A DNA stretch of 53,012 nt from Accumulibacter sp. (GTDB taxonomy: Bacteria > Pseudomonadota > Gammaproteobacteria > Burkholderiales > Rhodocyclaceae), in the NCBI RefSeq assembly GCF_023806565.1, contig NZ_JAMTDV010000125.1, positions 14,876 to 67,887 on the forward strand, read 5' to 3'. Within the stretch, counting starts at the first letter, position 1, and each line of letters starts with the position of its first letter. A program made the translations under genes and the position numbers. The notes below the pieces were generated by a model. That model worked only from the letters and a program-made list of their open reading frames with translations, was not told the origin of the DNA and made no database searches. Shown here one piece after another: positions 1-9,194 of the stretch.

Positions 1-53
1 ACGAGCACGACGAGCACGACGAGCACGACGAGCACGACGAGCACGACGAGCAC
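1..53 (+). repeat. Tandem 9-bp repeat coding (Glu-His-Asp)n
   Basis: About six copies of the 9-bp unit GAGCACGAC run from the window edge to about position 53 and probably continue upstream. Each unit codes Glu-His-Asp in the CDF transporter frame. It is a coding repeat, so its copy number can vary by slippage without shifting the frame. Confidence 0.9.
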
Positions 54-977
54 GATCACCACGATCACGCCGGGCACGCACACCATCACCATGCGGACGC
101 CGGTCCGCGCCTGCTTTGGTCCCTGTTGCTGACTCTCGGCTTCGCCGGCGTCGAGGCGGCGGCCGGTTTCTGGTCCGGTTCGCTGGCACTGCTCGGCGAC
201 GCCGGGCACATGGTTACCGACAGCGCTTCGCTCGGACTGGCCGCGTTCGCCGCCTGGCTGTCGCAACGGCCGCCGACGCAGCGTCACACCTACGGCTATG
301 GGCGCGTCGAGACGCTGGCGGCGCTGTTCAACGTGCTGTTCATGGTCGTCGTCGTCGTTGGCATCTCGGTCGCCGCGGTCGGCCGAATCCTGGAACCGGC
401 GGCAGTGAACGGCGAGGCGGTCACGCTGGTCGCGGCGCTCGGCCTGCTGCTCAACATCGCCGTTGCCTGGCTGCTGATGGGCGGCGAGCAGACGCTGAAT
501 ACCCGAGGCGCCCTGCTCCATGTCCTTGGCGATCTGCTCGGGTCGGTGGCTGCGCTGGTTTCCGGCGCGGTGGTGATGTGGACCGGCTGGACCACCGTCG
601 ACCCGCTGCTCTCGATGCTGATCTGCGCGCTGATGCTCGCATCGAGCCTGCGCCTGCTGCGCGAAGTCCTGCAGGCACTGATGGAGGGAGTTCCGCGCAG
701 CCTGTCGACCGAACAGATCGGACGCGTGCTGGCCGGCGTTGCCGGCGTTGCCTCGGTGCACGACCTGCACATCTGGACGCTCTCGTCGAAACGCGTGGCG
801 CTTTCGGCGCATCTGATCGTCGAATCCCTCGAACAGTGGCCGGGCGTGCTCGCCGCCAGCCGGCACACCCTCGCCGATCTCGGCATCACGCACGTGACGC
901 TGCAGCCGGAGCCGCTGACGCAGCCGGTGCGCTGGTTGTCGCCAGCCGACAGGATCGGGCAGCAATCGCCGCGATGA
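1..977 (+). CDS. Cation diffusion facilitator (CDF) metal exporter, 5' partial
   Basis: This is a CzcD/ZitB-like CDF transporter exporting divalent metals such as Zn, Co or Cd across the inner membrane. The reading frame is open from the first base, so the true start lies upstream. The visible N-terminus is a His/Asp/Glu-rich stretch (repeated E-H-D, then HHHHH), a cytoplasmic metal-binding tail typical of the family. Membrane segments follow, with the conserved pattern [15 protein letters not shown] (family HxxxD zinc site) and, in a later helix, [12 protein letters not shown] (HxxxD partner reading HVLGD). The soluble C-terminal domain carries [10 protein letters not shown], the usual CDF cytoplasmic-domain signature. 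The stop overlaps the start of dtd (ATGA), so the two are probably co-transcribed. Family assignment is firm; the metal is not determined. Confidence 0.93.
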   Translation, partial: EHDEHDEHDEHDEHDEHDHHDHAGHAHHHHADAGPRLLWSLLLTLGFAGVEAAAGFWSGSLALLGDAGHMVTDSASLGLAAFAAWLSQRPPTQRHTYGYGRVETLAALFNVLFMVVVVVGISVAAVGRILEPAAVNGEAVTLVAALGLLLNIAVAWLLMGGEQTLNTRGALLHVLGDLLGSVAALVSGAVVMWTGWTTVDPLLSMLICALMLASSLRLLREVLQALMEGVPRSLSTEQIGRVLAGVAGVASVHDLHIWTLSSKRVALSAHLIVESLEQWPGVLAASRHTLADLGITHVTLQPEPLTQPVRWLSPADRIGQQSPR

Positions 978-1426
978 GGGTGGTCGTGCAGCGCGTTGCC
1001 GCAGCGCGGGTCGAAGTCGGCGGCGAAGTGGTCGGTGCGATCGGAGCGGGTCTGCTGGTGCTCGCCGGTTTCGAAGCGAGCGACACCGACAGCGACCTCG
1101 CCTGGATGTCCGCCAAGCTGGTGAGGCTGCGCATCTTCGCCGATGCCGCCGGCGCGATGAACGACAGCATCCTCGAGGTCGGCGGCGAGATCCTCGCGGT
1201 CAGCCAGTTCACGCTCTTCGCGTCGACACGGAAGGGCAATCGGCCGTCGTGGAGCCGTGCGGCACGACCCGAAATCGCGCAACCACTTTTCCAGCGCTTC
1301 GTCGATCATCTCGAACGCGCACTTGGCCGACCCGTGCCAACGGGAGTCTTCGGCGCCGACATGCAACTGCACCTGGTGAACGACGGCCCGGTGACGATCA
1401 GCATCGATTCGCGCCAGCCGGAATGA
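974..1426 (+). CDS. dtd: D-aminoacyl-tRNA deacylase
   Basis: Dtd hydrolyses D-aminoacyl-tRNAs (and glycyl-tRNA-Ala) in the cytoplasm, recycling mischarged tRNA. The 150-residue product has the normal family length and begins MRVVVQRV, the standard Dtd N-terminus. Both family signatures are visible: the SQFTL motif ([10 protein letters not shown], around residue 78) and the C-terminal Gly-cisPro motif region NDGPVTI. The ATG overlaps the upstream stop codon (ATGA), indicating translational coupling with the CDF exporter gene. Nothing unusual is seen. Confidence 0.96.
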   Translation: MRVVVQRVAAARVEVGGEVVGAIGAGLLVLAGFEASDTDSDLAWMSAKLVRLRIFADAAGAMNDSILEVGGEILAVSQFTLFASTRKGNRPSWSRAARPEIAQPLFQRFVDHLERALGRPVPTGVFGADMQLHLVNDGPVTISIDSRQPE

Positions 1427-1430
1427 ATTA

Positions 1431-1466
1431 CCGGAAAGTGGCGCCCGTGCCGGAAGGTGGCGCCCG
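1431..1466. repeat. Imperfect 19-bp tandem duplication
   Basis: Two near-identical copies of CCGGAAAGTGGCGCCCG start at 1431 and 1450 and differ by one base. They lie just after dtd, in a 200-bp stretch without a gene before the tRNAs. No function is apparent. Confidence 0.6.
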
Positions 1467-1626
1467 GTCTTCGCAGAATCCTAGCGGCACCCGCCGCACA
1501 CGCGGCCACAGGGGGCGCGACATCGGGAGAAATTGATCGGCCCGCGAATCGAAGGGAGTCGCTGCGATCCGCTTTTCCGCCCGGACGGCGTCAGTCGCCA
1601 GGTTTCCCGGCGAAGCGGCGGAAATC

Positions 1627-1702
1627 TGGCGTCCCCACGGGGATTCGAACCCCGGTACCTACCGTGAAAGGGTAGTGTCCTGGGCCTCTAGACGATGGGG
1701 AC
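1627..1702 (-). tRNA. tRNA-Glu (TTC)
   Basis: On the minus strand a complete 76-nt cloverleaf runs from GTCCCCATCGTC to GGGGACGCCA. The acceptor stem GTCCCCA pairs with TGGGGAC, the T-loop contains GTTCGAATC, and the anticodon stem-loop CTACCCTTTCACGGTAG gives anticodon TTC. The 3' CCA is encoded. It lies 23 bp downstream of tRNA-Ala and on the same strand as gltX, the synthetase that charges it. Confidence 0.96.
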
Positions 1703-1725
1703 CCGGAAAATCTCTTTCGAAATGC

Positions 1726-1801
<76 letters not shown>

Positions 1802-1898
1802 GCCCGAAAGAAGCGGCGATTATAGGGAGTGAGCCCGCAACTGTAAAGCGCCGTGCGCCACCGAGCGGTGATCCGCGCCGGGGGTGCGACGAGGACAG

Positions 1899-3317
1899 CT
1901 ACGAAGTGCCGGCCGCAGAGAGAGCGGCGTCGCGGCCCGCGGCGAGACGCCGGAGCACCGTCGCGCGCGGTAGCAGGGCGACCACGGCGTCGACCGACGG
2001 CGTCTGCTCCAGGCCCGTCAGCAGCACGCGTAGCGGCATCGCCAGCCGGGGCATCTTCAGGCCATGGCGGGTGACGCAATCCTTGATCAGCCCACCGATC
2101 GCGGCGGCTTCCCAGGCGACTTCCGGCAAGCGGTCGATGAACTCGCCGAGCACCGGCAGTGCTTCCGCCGTCAGATGCTTCGCCAGCAGTTCGGCCTTCG
2201 GATGCAGGTCGATATAGAACACTTCCGCCATGTCGGCGAGTTCGTTGAGGTTGCCTGCCCGCTCCTTGTAAAGATCGACGATCGCAGTAAGCGACGGTAT
2301 GGTGCCGACGTTCACGCCACGCGCCTGCAGCCGCGGGCGCACCAGCTCGGCCAGCCGTGCTGTCCCGGCGCGCTTCAGGTAATGGGCATTGAGCCAGTTC
2401 AGCTTGTCGGTATTGAACTGTGCAGCCGACGCCGTGATGTGATCGAGGTCGAACCACTCGCAGAACTGCTGCAGCGAAAAGATTTCGTCGTCGCCGTGCG
2501 ACCAGCCGAGGCGCGCGAGATAGTTGAGCACCGCTTCCGGCAGGTAGCCCTGTTCGTCGTACTGCATGACGCTGACCGCTCCGTGCCGCTTCGAGAGCTT
2601 CTGCCCGTCGTCGCCGAGGATCATCGACAGGTGCGCATAGAGCGGCACCTCGGCGCCGAGCGCCTGCAGGATGTTGATCTGGCGTGGCGTGTTGTTGACG
2701 TGGTCGTCACCGCGAATGACATGGGTGATGCCCATGTCCCAATCATCGACGACGACGCAGAAATTGTAGGTCGGCGCGCCGTCGGCGCGCGCAATCACCA
2801 GGTCGTCGAGCTCCGCATTGGCGATTTCGATCCGTCCCTTGACGAGATCGTCCCAGGCCACGACGCCGGCAGTCGGATTGCGGAAACGGACTACCGGCGC
2901 TCGTCCGGCCGGCGGCGGCGGCAAGGTCTTGCCCGGCTCCGGCCGCCAGCGGCCGTCGTAGCGCGGCTTGGCGCCGGCGGCACGCTGCTCCTCGCGCAAG
3001 TGGTCGAGTTCCTCGGGTGTCATGTAGCAATGGTATGCGCTGCCGGCGGCAAGCATCTGCTCGATCACCGCCCGGTAACGATCCATCCGCTGCGTCTGGT
3101 AGAACGGGCCCTCGTCGTGCTCCAGACCCAGCCACTGCATGCCGCCGAGAATCGCCTGCACCGCTTCCGGGGTTGAGCGAACGAGGTCGGTGTCCTCGAT
3201 GCGGAGCAGGAATCTGCCGGCGTGGCGACGCGCGTACGCCCACGAGAAAAGGGCGGTACGCGCACCGCCGATATGCAGGAAGCCGGTGGGCGATGGAGCA
3301 AAGCGGGTGCGGATCAT
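1899..3317 (-). CDS. gltX: Glutamyl-tRNA synthetase
   Basis: A class I synthetase that attaches glutamate to tRNA-Glu in the cytoplasm. The 472-residue product has the usual bacterial GltX length. The HIGH-type ATP-binding motif appears as [14 protein letters not shown] near residue 10, and the KMSKS loop as [10 protein letters not shown] near residue 240. The C-terminal anticodon-binding helical region is complete. The ATG at 3317 gives the standard [12 protein letters not shown] start. Downstream on the same strand lie tRNA-Ala and tRNA-Glu, so enzyme and substrate tRNA may share a transcript. The roughly 95-bp gap upstream contains a TAGAAT that could be a -10 box, but no good -35 box is seen. 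Confidence 0.97.
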   Translation of the reverse strand: MIRTRFAPSPTGFLHIGGARTALFSWAYARRHAGRFLLRIEDTDLVRSTPEAVQAILGGMQWLGLEHDEGPFYQTQRMDRYRAVIEQMLAAGSAYHCYMTPEELDHLREEQRAAGAKPRYDGRWRPEPGKTLPPPPAGRAPVVRFRNPTAGVVAWDDLVKGRIEIANAELDDLVIARADGAPTYNFCVVVDDWDMGITHVIRGDDHVNNTPRQINILQALGAEVPLYAHLSMILGDDGQKLSKRHGAVSVMQYDEQGYLPEAVLNYLARLGWSHGDDEIFSLQQFCEWFDLDHITASAAQFNTDKLNWLNAHYLKRAGTARLAELVRPRLQARGVNVGTIPSLTAIVDLYKERAGNLNELADMAEVFYIDLHPKAELLAKHLTAEALPVLGEFIDRLPEVAWEAAAIGGLIKDCVTRHGLKMPRLAMPLRVLLTGLEQTPSVDAVVALLPRATVLRRLAAGRDAALSAAGTS

Positions 3318-3411
3318 GGCGTCGGTCGCAGTCGGGAAAAGCGCCTATTCTAGTGGAAGCAACCGCCGGCAGCCGAACCCGGTCGGCGGCGATGATCCGC
3401 TTCACCCCGTT

Positions 3412-4560
3412 TCAGAGGGTCAGTTTCAGATCGAAGGCGCGCTCGACGAGCCAGACGCTGGCCAGCGCGATCACCAGCAGCGACCCGCCGGCCAGCGCTC
3501 CCTGCCGGTAGATCCACTGTCGGCGCAGCAGCCAGGCGAGCGGCAGGAATGCGGCGACGACGGCGAGCTGACCGACTTCGACGCCGACGTTGAAGGCGAC
3601 GAGCGCAAGCAGCAGGGCATCGTGCGGCAGACCGAGGTCGGCGAGCACGCTGGCAAAGCCGAAGCCGTGGATCAGCCCGAAGGCGAAGGCAAACAGCCAG
3701 CGGCTGCCGCCGGCGACGACGAACAGGTTGTTCAGTGCAGCGAGAATCACGGACGCGGCGATCGCCGATTCGACCCATCGTGACGGTAACTGGACGACGT
3801 CGAGCGCCGCCAGCGACAGGGTGATCGAATGCGCCAGCGTGAAGGCGGTGACCACCTTGACCACGTCCCGGAACGCGTCGCCAAAGCGCTCGGCGCCCAC
3901 CCAGGCGCGGTCGACACGGATCAGCACCGCAGGCAGGAGCAGCGACAGCAGGAAGAGCAGGTGGTCGAAGCCCAGCCAGATGTGCCAGACACCGTGCGCC
4001 GTGTAGTCGAGAAACTGTCGCATGCCGCCCGTCTCGGACGCGATGAATTGTTGCACCGGCAAGGTGTTGCTGAAAATCGCGGTGCGCGTCTGCCCGCCGC
4101 TCTCGAGGCGGAGCAGCCCCCGATGTTGCGGATCGAGATCGAAGAACAGCCGGTAGTTCACCCGCAGGACATCGCTGGTGCTGCCGCAGGCAGCCGCAAG
4201 GCGGAGCACGGCGTACGCGCCGTCACTGTGGTCATCGACCAGATGTTCGACGACGCGCAACGGGCAATCCCTGCCGCCGGCAGACACTGCGAGCCGGGCC
4301 AGCGCATAGGCGGCGATGTCGGCGTGGTGCGCACGCAACTCGCCCCAGGTGATGACACCATCCTGGTTATCATCTAGCCCGAGCGCGTAGTCCAGGTCGC
4401 GCAGGGCGATGTCCCACTGACCATCGAGTCCGGCTTCGCTCCACTGCAGCGTGAGATAGCTGTCGCTGGGCTTGTGCGCGCTCGCCGCCGGCGCGGCCAG
4501 CACGAGGCAGAGCAGCAGGAGTCCGTGTGTCAGGCGGCGGAGAAGTGCGAAATTGCTCAT
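3412..4560 (-). CDS. HupE/UreJ-family membrane protein with exported N-terminal domain
   Basis: A signal peptide (hydrophobic stretch ending AAPAASA, then HKPSDSYL) leads into an exported domain of about 170 residues. A C-terminal multi-helix HupE/UreJ-type membrane domain follows, with the signature GVWHIWLGFDHLLFLLSLLLP. Family members are proposed nickel/cobalt permeases, but this long two-domain subtype has no established substrate. The start chosen is the ATG at 4560, which overlaps the stop of the TPR gene upstream (ATGA). A longer reading to 4623 has no support. It is the last gene of a four-gene operon with PEP-CTERM, DUF4331 and TPR proteins. A link to the hydrogenase 9 kb away is possible but unproven. 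Confidence 0.82.
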   Translation of the reverse strand: MSNFALLRRLTHGLLLLCLVLAAPAASAHKPSDSYLTLQWSEAGLDGQWDIALRDLDYALGLDDNQDGVITWGELRAHHADIAAYALARLAVSAGGRDCPLRVVEHLVDDHSDGAYAVLRLAAACGSTSDVLRVNYRLFFDLDPQHRGLLRLESGGQTRTAIFSNTLPVQQFIASETGGMRQFLDYTAHGVWHIWLGFDHLLFLLSLLLPAVLIRVDRAWVGAERFGDAFRDVVKVVTAFTLAHSITLSLAALDVVQLPSRWVESAIAASVILAALNNLFVVAGGSRWLFAFAFGLIHGFGFASVLADLGLPHDALLLALVAFNVGVEVGQLAVVAAFLPLAWLLRRQWIYRQGALAGGSLLVIALASVWLVERAFDLKLTL

Positions 4561-5738
4561 GGCAGCTCCTTGGGCAGCAGGCGCCCGATCACGACATCTT
4601 CGCTGCGCGACCGGGACAGCCATCGGCGCACGTCGGCGAGGCTTGCCGCGTCACCGGCGGCCAGCGACGCCTGCAGCAACAGGCGCAGGTCCGGCACTTC
4701 CTTCTGCACCGACCAGTTCTCCCGCGCCAGAGCCAATGCCTGCGGGTGATCGCCGAGCAAATCGAGCGTGAAGCGCGCTTCCTCGCGCAGATGGGCGCGG
4801 TCACCGCGCAGACGGCTGGCGGCGAAACGTGCACGCAGTTGCTCGATCTCGCCGCCAGCCAGCGGGGAATCGAGCGCCCGCAGCGCGAGCGCGTGACGCA
4901 GCAGCAGCGCATCGGTACGCTGCTGCGCTTCGAGCAGTCGCACCACTTCTGCCGGTCGCTGCTGGTCGAGCAGCCAGTCCGCGTAGGCCGTCAGCAGATA
5001 ATGGTCTTCGCGATCGATCGCCAGCGCCGCGCGGAAATGCGCTTCGGCGGCATCGTTCATGCCGGCGCGCGCAGCCATCTCGGCGAGCATCGACAACACC
5101 CAGGCCTTGACCTCGGGTCTCGCGTCGGGCTGCCGGGCTAGCAAGGCAGCCAATGCCGCGTAACTCTCGCGCAACTGGCCGTTGCTGCCGGCGAGGCCGT
5201 AGGCGCAAGCCGCCCACACCACCTCCGAAGCGAGACGCCGCAACACCGCACATTCACTCGCCGCCGCCGTGTAGTCGCCCTGCACCTGCAGGATCGTCGC
5301 CCGCGACAGACGTGCCTGCCCGTCGCGTGGATTGCGCCGGATCAGTTCGTCGAGATCGGCCAGCGCGGCGGCGAAATCGTGGCTGCGCTGGCGCAGGGTC
5401 GCCCGCACCAGGAGAACTTCGGAAGGTGGCTCGGGCTGCTCCCACCAGTTCGCCAGCGCCGCCTGCGCGTAGCCGGTGAAGCGCGGATCGCCGCGCACGC
5501 GGCCAAGCTCGGTATAGCGACGCGCGAGCTGTACGGCGAGATCGAGCCGTCCGGGCTGGCTGGCGAGTTCCTGGCGCAGGATGCGCACTTCACGGGCGAC
5601 GGGATCGCTCGGTGCGAGCGGCAGACGTTCGAGAATCTGATCGTCGGACTTCGGCAGGTAGGGCAAGGCCGACGCTCCGGTCGGCAGCAGCGACAGCGTA
5701 GCGGCCATTACCAGCCAGGGCAGGCACAAGTAATTCAC
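4557..5738 (-). CDS. Exported tetratricopeptide-repeat protein
   Basis: The 393-residue product starts with a signal peptide (MNYLCLPWLVMAATLSLLP...ASA) and is otherwise alpha-helical with TPR-like units. Clear examples are AALADLDELIRRNPRDGQARLSRA and DAAEAHFRAALAIDREDHYLL, split here by their helix turns. TPR arrays serve as protein-protein scaffolds; no enzymatic motif is seen. The start codon is GTG at 5738, preceded by GAGG about nine bases upstream. The gene follows the DUF4331 gene by 73 bp and overlaps the HupE/UreJ gene by 4 bp, so it very likely works with those exported proteins, perhaps in assembling them. The exact function is unknown. Confidence 0.75.
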   Translation of the reverse strand: MNYLCLPWLVMAATLSLLPTGASALPYLPKSDDQILERLPLAPSDPVAREVRILRQELASQPGRLDLAVQLARRYTELGRVRGDPRFTGYAQAALANWWEQPEPPSEVLLVRATLRQRSHDFAAALADLDELIRRNPRDGQARLSRATILQVQGDYTAAASECAVLRRLASEVVWAACAYGLAGSNGQLRESYAALAALLARQPDARPEVKAWVLSMLAEMAARAGMNDAAEAHFRAALAIDREDHYLLTAYADWLLDQQRPAEVVRLLEAQQRTDALLLRHALALRALDSPLAGGEIEQLRARFAASRLRGDRAHLREEARFTLDLLGDHPQALALARENWSVQKEVPDLRLLLQASLAAGDAASLADVRRWLSRSRSEDVVIGRLLPKELP

Positions 5739-5811
5739 GGGACATCCTCGCAGGCGAGAGAGAGAGGGCGAGCGGATGCCGGCTGGGGAATCCGCTCGTT
5801 GCCGTTGCCGA

Positions 5812-7437
5812 TCAGTTGGTCGGGCAGGTCACCGACACGAAGGGAGAAGTCGGCGCCACGCAGCCAAGGTGTCCGGGGCCCTGATGGCGGCTGTCGCGGC
5901 CGCTGTTGGCGAAGGCGACGTACGGGAAGGTTTCCTGGTAGGGCACATCGTTGGTGTTCACGCCGTCGCCCAGGCGATTGTTCGGGAAGACGTTGAACTG
6001 CGGCCGGAGCACCCCGGCAACGACGCGCATGGCGATGTCGGTGACGTCGTCGGAGACGCGGCGGCCGTTCGGAAAGCCCGCCGGATCACCCGCGAGAACG
6101 CCCAGCCGTTTGCGACTGGCCTGCGCCGTCGGCGGCACACCGGTGTTCAGGCGAAGCAGATCGGCAACCGGTCCGGCCTGCGCCGGCGTGCAGCCGGGGC
6201 AGATCGGCGGCGCATAGGTGACCAGCGGCAGCAGGTCGTTGCGCGGTGGCGGCGGGATGGTGACGGCGCCGCCATAGGCCGCATTGATCACCCGCGCCAG
6301 CAGCGGGTCGAGCAGGTAGCCGGCAAACTGGCTGTCGTTCTTCGGCTCGGACATGCTGAACTTGTCCTTGTCGCCGGTCCCGATCAGCAACTCGTTGATC
6401 AGCGGATTGCCCATGCGCTGGATCTGCACGAAATTGGTCGACAGCGACGGCTTGCCGCCCGGAGCCGTCGGCTGTACCTTGATGCGTGGCCGCGAGGTGC
6501 TGGCATAGGTGCCGATCACCGCTTTCGCGTCGGTCGCCGGGTGCCGTGCACCGTCGCTGGTCAGCATGGTGATCGGCAGTTCGATGGCGATACTGTTGAC
6601 GTTGTACCCGGCAACCGCGTCGGACGCGAAGTTGGCGTTATCGACCGCATCCTGCGCGTCGGTCAAGACCGCCGGCACGCCACTGCCGAAGGCGCCGGTG
6701 CGAAAGTTCAGCGTGTCGAAAGCGGCGCCGAGGTCGATGTAGAAGGGATCGTCGACGGTACCGGCGAATACCTTGATGCCGCTGCCAAGATCGTAGATGC
6801 CCTGGCGGGCGAGTCCCGGGTAATCCGGCATGGTGCGCGGGCCAACGTTGGCGGGAACCGCGTAGAGCTTCTGACTGCCGCTGCTGAACACCGTCTGCCA
6901 ACTGCCACCGCTCTTTTTCTGGATGGTCACGGTGTAGCTCTGGCGCAGGCTGAGACCGGCGGAACCGGGCCCGTCGAGAGTGGCGATCGCCGGCGGCAGC
7001 AGCGCCGTCCCGGGCGCTACCGGCGCCGGCGAATTCGCTGGCGTAGCCACCCCGGACCCCACGCCGACGAAACCGGTAAACACGCCGGGCGCGCGGATCT
7101 CGGTCTGGAAGCGGAATACCACCTTGACATCCTCATCGCCGTCAAAGTTGTTATCCACCTTCATTTCGTACAGGACCTCGGGATCGAAGGGGTGATAGTT
7201 CGGCCCGTTTGCAGGCTCGAGCAGCGGGTCAACGTTGAGGATCATCGTCACCTTGCCGGGATCGTCATAACTGACGAAGGCGAACCAGTCGGTGATGTCG
7301 GCCTTGTGGTCGAATGCGGTCAAGGGTGCCTCGCGGTGATTGGCGGCAAACGCGCCGGATCCGGGCAAGACGAGGCATGAAGCCGCCAGCACCAGGGCGG
7401 CAAGGGAACTTTGGAGCGATGCGGCAGAGAGTTTCAT
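5812..7437 (-). CDS. DUF4331-family exported protein
   Basis: The protein has a signal peptide ending GSGAFAA and then the DUF4331 opening pattern NHREAPLTAFDHKADITDWF, followed by YHPFDPEVLYEMKVDNN. At about 540 residues it is in the usual range for the family, whose function is unknown. Of two in-frame ATGs (7443 and 7437) the second is preferred because GGAGA lies about six bases upstream of it but abuts the first. The gene overlaps or abuts the PEP-CTERM gene upstream and is followed by the TPR gene, forming one operon. Cys residues are few (a CPGC pair and one near the C-terminus). The product is probably periplasmic or surface-located. Confidence 0.85.
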   Translation of the reverse strand: MKLSAASLQSSLAALVLAASCLVLPGSGAFAANHREAPLTAFDHKADITDWFAFVSYDDPGKVTMILNVDPLLEPANGPNYHPFDPEVLYEMKVDNNFDGDEDVKVVFRFQTEIRAPGVFTGFVGVGSGVATPANSPAPVAPGTALLPPAIATLDGPGSAGLSLRQSYTVTIQKKSGGSWQTVFSSGSQKLYAVPANVGPRTMPDYPGLARQGIYDLGSGIKVFAGTVDDPFYIDLGAAFDTLNFRTGAFGSGVPAVLTDAQDAVDNANFASDAVAGYNVNSIAIELPITMLTSDGARHPATDAKAVIGTYASTSRPRIKVQPTAPGGKPSLSTNFVQIQRMGNPLINELLIGTGDKDKFSMSEPKNDSQFAGYLLDPLLARVINAAYGGAVTIPPPPRNDLLPLVTYAPPICPGCTPAQAGPVADLLRLNTGVPPTAQASRKRLGVLAGDPAGFPNGRRVSDDVTDIAMRVVAGVLRPQFNVFPNNRLGDGVNTNDVPYQETFPYVAFANSGRDSRHQGPGHLGCVAPTSPFVSVTCPTN

Positions 7438-7439
7438 GT

Positions 7440-8207
7440 TCATTCTCCGGTATTGGCTTGAGTCGACTGGGGGAAGCGAGAGGCTGCAACGGGCAGCGTC
7501 TTGCTGGATACGCGCGGGGCTCCACGGCGGATGCGCTGCCCGCCGAGCAGAGCCAGCGCGAACGGGAAGAGAGCACCGACACCCGGTTCGGGAATGGCCA
7601 GTGGCAGCGACGGATTGCTTGCCGATGCGAGCCGAATGATCGGCGCTCCCGGCGCGTAGTCCACGATCAGCAAGGCATCCTGAACCGGCACCGGGTCACT
7701 GGCAAAGTCGAGATCGCTATCGACCAGAGTGAAGTTGCTCGCCGGGTCGAGCAGCGACAGCGCCAGCCGGTCGGGAGCTCCGAATCCCGAGAAGTTGCCG
7801 GTGAAGCTCAGGTCGAGGGTCAGGCGGTCGCCCAGCGTCAGGTACTGCAGGAACTGACCGAAACCGCCGGCGTCATCGACCGTGAACGGCGGCCCTCCGC
7901 TGCAGCCGACGACACAGACGCTGTTGCCGAGAGGAACGTCGGCGACGATCGACGAAATGGTGATGGAATTGTTCGGCAGACCATCGCCGTCGATCAGCGA
8001 AAAATCGAGCACCGCGGGCGTGCCAGCGAGCGACGTCGTATCGAGATTGATGACGACGGCCGATGCCTCCTGCGGCGCGCCGCCGAGACAGAGGACGCCA
8101 AACAGCGTGGCGATGGCGGAAACGAGCCGGCAGCGCGCGCGTCGCAGGACCGCGGCGTGACGCTGGTCGACGGCGTTCTGCCTGCACTGGGTTTTCAAAC
8201 GAATCAT
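7440..8207 (-). CDS. PEP-CTERM sorting domain protein
   Basis: A 255-residue exported protein with an Arg-rich N-terminus, a hydrophobic signal segment (LVSAIATLFGVLCLGG) and a beta-rich middle. The C-terminal sorting signal is AIPEPGVGALFPFALALLGG followed by an Arg-rich tail (QRIRRGAPR). PEP-CTERM proteins are processed by exosortase and are linked to extracellular polysaccharide or biofilm. No exosortase gene is in this window. A strong ribosome site (GAGGAGG) precedes the ATG. Some 40 residues follow the Arg cluster, longer than usual for this signal. It is the first gene of the operon leading to DUF4331, TPR and HupE/UreJ genes. Confidence 0.82.
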   Translation of the reverse strand: MIRLKTQCRQNAVDQRHAAVLRRARCRLVSAIATLFGVLCLGGAPQEASAVVINLDTTSLAGTPAVLDFSLIDGDGLPNNSITISSIVADVPLGNSVCVVGCSGGPPFTVDDAGGFGQFLQYLTLGDRLTLDLSFTGNFSGFGAPDRLALSLLDPASNFTLVDSDLDFASDPVPVQDALLIVDYAPGAPIIRLASASNPSLPLAIPEPGVGALFPFALALLGGQRIRRGAPRVSSKTLPVAASRFPQSTQANTGE

Positions 8208-8460
8208 GGTGATACCTCCTCACAGGATGAACACTTCCCGGTTCGCCGCACAGTTCGTGCGTCACTGCCCCGGGTTCCCTTGCAGGCACAAGGAAGCGAA
8301 GTCAGCTCCCTTGCCGGCTATTACGCAGAAGCGCTGCCATTGGATGCAGGAACGTCTGTACGCCTATGAGAGTGCGAGGCGGACCGGATGCGGGGCCTCG
8401 TACTGATGCGGAAAGTCGGTCGGAACGCTCGTACAAGTCCTGGCCTGACAGCAGGCAGGC

Positions 8461-8488
8461 TTGTTTTTGCGAGCAAATCTTGCATAAT
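8461..8488 (+). promoter_or_regulatory. Candidate sigma-70 promoter for the secreted protein gene
   Basis: TTGTTT (8461-8466) and CATAAT (8483-8488) are separated by 16 bp, about 75 bp before the GTG start at 8565. The rest of the 357-bp intergenic region (8208-8564) between the divergent genes shows no other feature. Confidence 0.4.
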
Positions 8489-8564
8489 GAATCGACCCGG
8501 CGTTTTCCCATTCTTGTGCGGCAGAGAAACGGGCGTCTCACCGCTTTCTTGGAAGGAGTCGAGA

Positions 8565-9104
8565 GTGAAACCAATAATCCGAACAACGATGACGACTGTC
8601 TTGCTCGCGTGCGCGGGCAGTGGCTTTGCGGCGGCTGGTGGTGTCAAGGGCCCGGTGTGCATCCCGGTGGATGGAACGGTGACGTCCATCCCGGATCTCT
8701 CCAGTTGCGGGGGAAATGGGTGTTCCCGCTTCTTTATCGAGGGGAAAGGCAAGGCGAAGTTCAAGGGAGTTTCCGACGTCACCTCCGTCCAAGTCTCCGA
8801 CGTCAGTCAGACCGAGCTCACTACACCGCTGGCCTTTGTGGGTACACGCACCAACGTCAGCGTGTTGACCGCGAACAGCACTCTGACCGGCAAGCTGGTC
8901 ACTGGTCGCAGCGGCACGCTGTACACGGAGGACACTATCACGGTCACTCCCATCGACGGACAACGGCAGCTAGTGGCGGAGATGCTCAAGATCACTGCTG
9001 GCACGGACGATTTTGACGGCGCGTCGGGAGTCATCGCCGTCGCCGGAGAAGAGATCGGAGGCGCCGCGTTCTACACCGGACAGATTTGCGTCACCGCGAA
9101 GTAG
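8565..9104 (+). CDS. Unrecognised secreted protein
   Basis: The 179-residue product has a signal peptide (TTVLLACAGSGFAAA) and a mature part rich in Ser, Thr, Val and Gly, which suggests beta structure. Four cysteines (VCIPV, SSCGGNGC and a C-terminal QICV) could form two disulfides. I do not recognise a family. The start is the GTG at 8565, because AAGGAG lies seven bases upstream and the signal peptide begins there. Longer readings add a charged N-terminus without ribosome site. It is divergent from the PEP-CTERM operon and is followed by the convergent pseudopilin-like gene. Confidence 0.7.
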   Translation: MKPIIRTTMTTVLLACAGSGFAAAGGVKGPVCIPVDGTVTSIPDLSSCGGNGCSRFFIEGKGKAKFKGVSDVTSVQVSDVSQTELTTPLAFVGTRTNVSVLTANSTLTGKLVTGRSGTLYTEDTITVTPIDGQRQLVAEMLKITAGTDDFDGASGVIAVAGEEIGGAAFYTGQICVTAK

Positions 9105-9194
9105 AACCGCCTGCCCCGGCGCATCGATGGCTTTCCGGCTGTCGTCGCTGGGAAGGCTAGCGGATTCCGACGCGGCTACGCGGGCAGTTGAAGC

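Noticed and set aside
1-60. Short regular repeats that could suggest a CRISPR array
   Set aside because: The unit is 9 bp without spacers and encodes Glu-His-Asp in an open transporter frame.
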